Below are positions 60,632 to 64,000 of a stretch of DNA of 64,000 nt, piece after piece; the first letter of the stretch is position 1; each line of letters starts with the position of its first letter. The notes under the pieces were generated by a model. The model did no database searches. It had not been told where the DNA came from and saw nothing but the letters and a program-made list of their open reading frames with translations. Source of the DNA: CAJCIY01 sp964245825 (GTDB lineage Bacteria; Actinomycetota; Actinomycetes; Mycobacteriales; CAJCIY01); NCBI GenBank assembly GCA_964245825.1, contig CAXTNT010000012.1, positions 1-64,000 on the forward strand, read 5' to 3'. Position numbers and translations under genes: made by a program.

Positions 60632-62482
60632 TCACAGCAGCCCCTCGATCGCGTCGGTCAGCTCGGCGGCCGTGAACGGCATCCCGCGCACCTGGTTGAA
60701 GCCCACCGCGTCCACGAGGTACGTGCCGCGGATCAGCAGGGCAAGCTGGCCGAGGTTCATCTCCGGGATCAGCACGGTGTCGTACGCCCGCAGCACCTCA
60801 CCGGTGTTGGCCGGGAACGGCGCCAGGTGCCGCAGGTGGGCCTGGGCCACCTGCTTGCCCTTCGCGCGGACGTCCGCGCACGCCGCGGCGATCGGCCCGT
60901 ACGTCGAGCCCCACCCGAGCACGAGCACCCGGGCCGCGCCGGACGGGTCGTCGACCTCCAGCGGCGCGATCGTGCGGGCGATGCCGGCGACCTTGGCCGC
61001 GCGCAGCCGGACCATGCGGTCGTGGTTGGCCGGGTCGTAGCTGATGTTGCCGGTGCCGTCGGCCTTCTCCAGCCCGCCGATCCGGTGCTCGAGCCCGGGG
61101 GTGCCGGGCACTGCCCACGGCCTGGCGAGGGTCTCCGGATCGCGTTGGTACGGCAGGAACGCACCGTCGTCGCCGTTCGGACCGGTCGCGAAGGCCGGAT
61201 CGAGCGTCGGCAGCGCCGCCACCGACGGCACCAGCCACGGCTCGGAGCCGTTGGCGAGGTAGCCGTCCGAGAGCAGGAACACCGGCGTCCGGTAGGTCAC
61301 CGCGATCCGGACCGCCTCGATGGCCGCGTCGAAGCAGTCGGCTGGCGAGCGGGGCGCGACCACCGGCACCGGTGACTCGCCGTTGCGGCCGAGCACCGCC
61401 TGGAACAGGTCGGCCTGCTCGGTCTTGGTGGGCAGCCCGGTGGACGGGCCGCCGCGCTGCACGTCGACGATCACCAGCGGCAGCTCGAGCGACACCGCGA
61501 GCCCGATCGCCTCGGTCTTCAGGGCGACGCCCGGACCGCTGGTGGTGGTCACCCCGAGCCCGCCGCCGAACGCCGCACCCAGGGCCGCGCCGACGCCGGC
61601 GATCTCGTCCTCGGCCTGGAAGGTGCGGACGCCGAAGCGCTTCAGGCCCGACAGCGTGTGCAGGATGTCCGAGGCCGGGGTGATGGGGTAGGAGCCCAGG
61701 AAGAGCGACAGGCCGGCCTGCTGCGCGGCCGCGACCAGCCCGTACGCCAGCGCCAGGTTGCCGGTGATGTTGCGGTAGAGGCCGGTCGGCATCGGTGCCG
61801 GGGCGACCTCGTACGAGACCGCGAAGGTCTCGGTCGTCTCGCCGTAGGACCAGCCGGCCTCGAACGCCGTGATGTTGGCCTTGGCGACGTCCGGCTTGCG
61901 GGCGAACTTGGTCTCGATGAAGCGCAGGGTGCCCTCGCGCGGGCGGTTGTAGAGCCAGCTCATCAGGCCGAGCGCGAACATGTTCTTGGCCCGCTCGGCG
62001 TCCTTCTTGCCCAGCCCGCTGCCCTCGAGCGCACCGAGGGTCAGGGTGGTGATCGGCACCTCGTGCACCTGGTACGACGACAGCGTCTCGTCGGTGCGCG
62101 GGTCGGTCGCGTAGCCGACCTTGGCGAGGTTGCGCCGGGTGAACTCGTCGGTGTTCAGGACGATGGTCGCGCCGCGCGGGGTGATCGGCAGCTGCGACAT
62201 CAGCGCGGCGGGGTTCATCGCCACCAGCACGTCCGGGTGGTCGCCGGCGGTGAGCACCTTGGAGTCGGCGAACTGCAGCTGGAAGGCCGAGACGCCGGGC
62301 ACGGTGCCGGCCGGGGCCCGGATCTCCGCCGGGAAGTCGGGGAAGGTGGCGATGTCGTTGCCGAGGTTGGCGGTCTCGGCGGTGAAGCGCTCTCCGGTCA
62401 GCTGCATGCCGTCGCCGCTGTCGCCCGCGAATCGGATCACCACCCGGCTGATGGTCTCGACCGGCTTCTCGTACGTGGTCAC
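60632..62482 (-). CDS. korA: 2-oxoacid:ferredoxin oxidoreductase subunit alpha (KorA-like)
   Basis: 616 residues, the fused gamma-alpha type: residues 1-190 are the gamma domain (RFAGDSGDGMQLTGERF), the rest the alpha domain with SLFLGSYPITPASDILHTL, FQAEDEIAGVGAALGAAFGG, TTSGPGVALKTEAIGLAVSLELPLV and DVQRGGPSTGLPTKTEQADL. Substrate-pocket residues fit 2-oxoglutarate enzymes. GTG with GAGAGG 6 bases upstream. 43 bases separate it from korB. Confidence 0.94.
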   Translation of the reverse strand: MTTYEKPVETISRVVIRFAGDSGDGMQLTGERFTAETANLGNDIATFPDFPAEIRAPAGTVPGVSAFQLQFADSKVLTAGDHPDVLVAMNPAALMSQLPITPRGATIVLNTDEFTRRNLAKVGYATDPRTDETLSSYQVHEVPITTLTLGALEGSGLGKKDAERAKNMFALGLMSWLYNRPREGTLRFIETKFARKPDVAKANITAFEAGWSYGETTETFAVSYEVAPAPMPTGLYRNITGNLALAYGLVAAAQQAGLSLFLGSYPITPASDILHTLSGLKRFGVRTFQAEDEIAGVGAALGAAFGGGLGVTTTSGPGVALKTEAIGLAVSLELPLVIVDVQRGGPSTGLPTKTEQADLFQAVLGRNGESPVPVVAPRSPADCFDAAIEAVRIAVTYRTPVFLLSDGYLANGSEPWLVPSVAALPTLDPAFATGPNGDDGAFLPYQRDPETLARPWAVPGTPGLEHRIGGLEKADGTGNISYDPANHDRMVRLRAAKVAGIARTIAPLEVDDPSGAARVLVLGWGSTYGPIAAACADVRAKGKQVAQAHLRHLAPFPANTGEVLRAYDTVLIPEMNLGQLALLIRGTYLVDAVGFNQVRGMPFTAAELTDAIEGLL

Positions 62483-62525
62483 GCGGTGCCTCTCGATAGG
62501 GCGCTGCCCTGCTGGCCTTTTCGGG

Positions 62526-62542
62526 CTCGACCGTCGAGTTTA
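62526..62542 (-). promoter_or_regulatory. korA promoter: -10 TAAACT with an adjoining palindrome
   Basis: On the minus strand TAAACT (62542-62537) is a good TANNNT and is immediately followed by CTCGACGGTCGAG (perfect 6-bp arms, 62538-62526), which covers the expected transcription start. A repressor bound there would block korAB. The 40-base leader then holds the ribosome binding site. Confidence 0.4.
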
Positions 62543-62574
62543 CCGCGTGTTTCAGCCCGTCCGCCATCGCGCGG

Positions 62575-62590
62575 TGTGGGAATGGTCACG
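62575..62590. promoter_or_regulatory. Weak Rex-like dyad between korA and the nuoB-like gene
   Basis: TGTGGGAATGGTCACG keeps TGTG and TCAC at the Rex spacing but departs from TGTGAA-N4-TTCACA at four of twelve arm positions. It overlaps the expected -35 of the nuoB-like gene. Low confidence. Confidence 0.2.
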
Positions 62591-62606
62591 TGGCGTGCGC
62601 CGTCGC

Positions 62607-62612
62607 TAGCCT
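62607..62612 (+). promoter_or_regulatory. -10 element TAGCCT of the nuoB-like gene
   Basis: TAGCCT lies 7 bases before the ATG at 62620; same motif and spacing as at mqnA. Leaderless. Confidence 0.45.
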
Positions 62613-62619
62613 CGGCTGC

Positions 62620-63045
62620 ATGCCGATCCCCGCCCTGTCCGGCGCCCTGGTGCTGCACGGGGGTCGCGCGTACGCCCTCACGGTGGTCGAGGTCGGGCTG
62701 GCCTGCTGCGCCGTCGAGGTGCTCGCAGCGGCCTCCGCGCGGCCGGACCTGCTCGCCCCCGGAGCGGCCGCCGACCCCGTCGCGCACGTCCTGGTGGTCG
62801 CGGGCACCGTCACCACCGCACAGGCCGCGTCCGTGCGGGCGCTCTACGACGCCCTGCCCGAGCCTCGTCGCGTGCTGTCGTTCGGGGCCTGCGCCAACAC
62901 TGGCGGCCCCTACTGGGACTCGTACGCCGTGGTGGCGGGCGTCGACGAGATCCTGCCCGTCGACGTGTACGTGCCGGGGTGTCCGCCGCGGCCGGCGGCG
63001 CTGCTCGCCGGTCTCGCCCGGCTCGAGGAGCTGCTCGCCGGATGA
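62620..63045 (+). CDS. Second NuoB-like [4Fe-4S] protein
   Basis: 141 residues, shorter than nuoB of the main operon. The four cluster ligands are kept: the Cys pair in EVGLACCAVEVL, GACANTGGPYWDSY and VPGCPPRPAALL. This is the NuoB / hydrogenase small-subunit fold that carries the last cluster before the quinone or active site. It begins a three-gene, translationally coupled operon divergent from korAB. Sequence is clearly not a recent copy of nuoB (most of it differs). Confidence 0.88.
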   Translation: MPIPALSGALVLHGGRAYALTVVEVGLACCAVEVLAAASARPDLLAPGAAADPVAHVLVVAGTVTTAQAASVRALYDALPEPRRVLSFGACANTGGPYWDSYAVVAGVDEILPVDVYVPGCPPRPAALLAGLARLEELLAG

Positions 63046-63509
63046 CCCTCGCCGACGAGCTGGCCGCGGGGGTCTCCGGGGCGGTCCCCGCCGTGGAGTT
63101 CGGCGACGCCGTGGTCACCGTCCCGGCCGAGTGGTGGGCGGCGGCGGTGGAGTTCGCGCGCGACCGGCTCGGGCTGACGTACCTCGACATGCTCACCGGC
63201 ACCGACGACGGCGAGACCCTCGGCGTCGTGGCGTACCTGTGGAGCCCGGGCCGCCGCGAGGGACTGCTGCTGCGGACGCAGGTGCCGACCGCCGCGCCGC
63301 TGCTGACCAGCATCACCCCGCTGCTGCCGGGCGCCGACTGGCACGAGCGGGAGACCGCCGAGATGCTGGGGGTGGTCTTCGTGGGCCATCCGCGCCCCGG
63401 GCCGCTGCTGCTGCCCGACCCCCCGCCGGGAGCGCCGAGCCACCCGCTGCGCAAGGACGCGCCGCTGACGCGCCGACTCGAGACGCCCTGGCCGGGCGCA
63501 GCCGGATGA
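63042..63509 (+). CDS. Second NuoC-like protein
   Basis: 155 residues, the bare 30-kDa core without the extension of the main NuoC. DMLTGTDDGETLGVVAYLWS, VPTAAPLLTSITPLLPGADW and the signature WHERETAEMLGVVFVGHPRP then HPLRKDAPL identify it. Overlaps both neighbours by 4 bases. Confidence 0.85.
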   Translation: MTLADELAAGVSGAVPAVEFGDAVVTVPAEWWAAAVEFARDRLGLTYLDMLTGTDDGETLGVVAYLWSPGRREGLLLRTQVPTAAPLLTSITPLLPGADWHERETAEMLGVVFVGHPRPGPLLLPDPPPGAPSHPLRKDAPLTRRLETPWPGAAG

Positions 63510-63913
63510 CCACGCCGCCGCCCAGGTCGCGGGGGTCCATCGCCCTGCTGGAGGAGAACTGCACCGTCTGCATGCTGTGCGTCCGCGAGTGTCCCGACTG
63601 GTGCATCACGATCGACGCGCACGCGGAGCTCCGGGAGGTGCCGGGCGGCGGCCGCCCGCGGACGCAGAACCTGCTCGACCGCTTCGCGATCGACTTCGGG
63701 CTCTGCCTCTACTGCGGCATCTGCATCGACGTCTGTCCGTTCGACGCGCTGTTCTGGGCGCCGGAGCCGACCGCCGTCGCGACGACCCGCGCGGGGCTGG
63801 TGCACGAGCGTGATCTGCTGCGGGCGGCGCTGGCCGCCGTCCCGCCGCCGCCGCCGCACGACCCCCGCGGCGAGGAGGCAAAGGAGGTGACCGCTGCCCG
63901 ATCGGCCACCTGA
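63506..63913 (+). CDS. Second NuoI-like two-[4Fe-4S] ferredoxin subunit
   Basis: 135 residues. Two cluster motifs: NCTVCMLCVRECPDWCI (an extra Cys after the first motif) and LCLYCGICIDVCPFDAL. The C-terminus is Pro-rich and charged. It resembles NuoI and hydrogenase-type ferredoxin subunits and could take electrons from the ferredoxin that KorAB reduces; that link is inference. The operon seems to stop here: what follows looks like a promoter, not a coupled start. Confidence 0.85.
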   Translation: MTTPPPRSRGSIALLEENCTVCMLCVRECPDWCITIDAHAELREVPGGGRPRTQNLLDRFAIDFGLCLYCGICIDVCPFDALFWAPEPTAVATTRAGLVHERDLLRAALAAVPPPPPHDPRGEEAKEVTAARSAT

Positions 63914-63943
63914 GCGCGGTTTCCGCGTACCTTCAGGTAAACC

Positions 63944-63972
63944 GGGAACGTGCGGGAACCGTCCTGTCGTTG
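63944..63972 (+). promoter_or_regulatory. Candidate ECF-type promoter at the window end
   Basis: GGGAAC (63944-63949), 18 bases, then CGTTG (63968-63972) fits the GGAAC-N18-GTT layout of SigE/SigH/SigR-type promoters. A second GGGAACC at 63954-63960 lies inside. It would drive a gene beyond the window. The rest of 63914-64000 shows nothing else. Confidence 0.35.
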
Positions 63973-64000
63973 GCTCGGGTACAGAACACCGGAACGGGCC

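Noticed and set aside
60798..62567. 589-residue minus-strand frame parallel to korA
   Set aside because: Shadow of korA in another frame; no recognisable domain, while korA shows full family motifs.
62620..63913. NuoB/C/I-like genes as decayed duplicates of the main nuo operon
   Set aside because: All cluster-binding Cys are intact, frames are open and tightly coupled, and sequences differ too much for a recent copy.

Overview
The window is very GC-rich chromosomal DNA from an actinobacterium: many GTG starts, 4-base stop/start overlaps in operons, mycobacterial-type bS22, a BldN-like ECF sigma factor, Rex next to hemA, and the futalosine menaquinone pathway. The gene order bS22 / SDR / acyltransferase / SerB-like phosphatase / glutaredoxin / rex-hemACDB / hemL / resA-ccdA-resB-ccsB combines blocks known from Mycobacterium and Streptomyces. 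I cannot name the genus.

Layout. 1-8.2 kb: end of bS22, a SAM hydrolase-family gene, an SDR and an acyltransferase, then (minus strand) a HAD phosphatase and an ECF sigma factor, a class A penicillin-binding protein, a secreted CAP protein and a small glutaredoxin. 8.3-16.4 kb: a Rex operator, rex-hemA-hemC-hemD-hemB and hemL, that is, C5-pathway heme synthesis. 17.8-22 kb: System II cytochrome c maturation. 22-28 kb and 35-41.6 kb: futalosine-route menaquinone genes (mqnL, mqnP, mqnM, mqnE, mqnA, mqnC, an MqnX-type deaminase, menG, menJ). MqnB and MqnD are not in the window. 28.3-32.3 kb: fused isobutyryl-CoA mutase icmF with its own MarR regulator. 32.3-34.9 kb: an accessory island of lower GC with a frameshifted secreted protein, a decayed IS256-family transposase, a VapBC-like pair and an orphan PIN toxin. 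41.7-57.3 kb: complete nuoA-N (complex I). Then a polyprenyl diphosphate synthase (probably the quinone side chain), a duplicated hairpin element, and a minus-strand korA-korB operon divergent from three small complex I-like genes (nuoB-, nuoC- and nuoI-like) at the window end.

Taken together this is mostly a respiratory locus: heme, cytochrome c maturation, menaquinone with its isoprenoid tail and reductase, complex I, and a 2-oxoacid:ferredoxin oxidoreductase beside complex I-like electron-transfer subunits. A Rex site directly upstream of rex-hem ties it to the NADH/NAD+ state. The points most worth a second look are: the KorAB / NuoBCI-like divergent module; a 50-bp hairpin repeat present three times next to mqn genes; a 37-codon gene with a perfect ribosome binding site and a leader hairpin next to an Lrp-type regulator; a near-perfect 20-bp operator at icmF; and a recurrent leaderless promoter pattern (TANNNT, 6-7 bases, then the start codon). 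No tRNA, rRNA or CRISPR array was seen.
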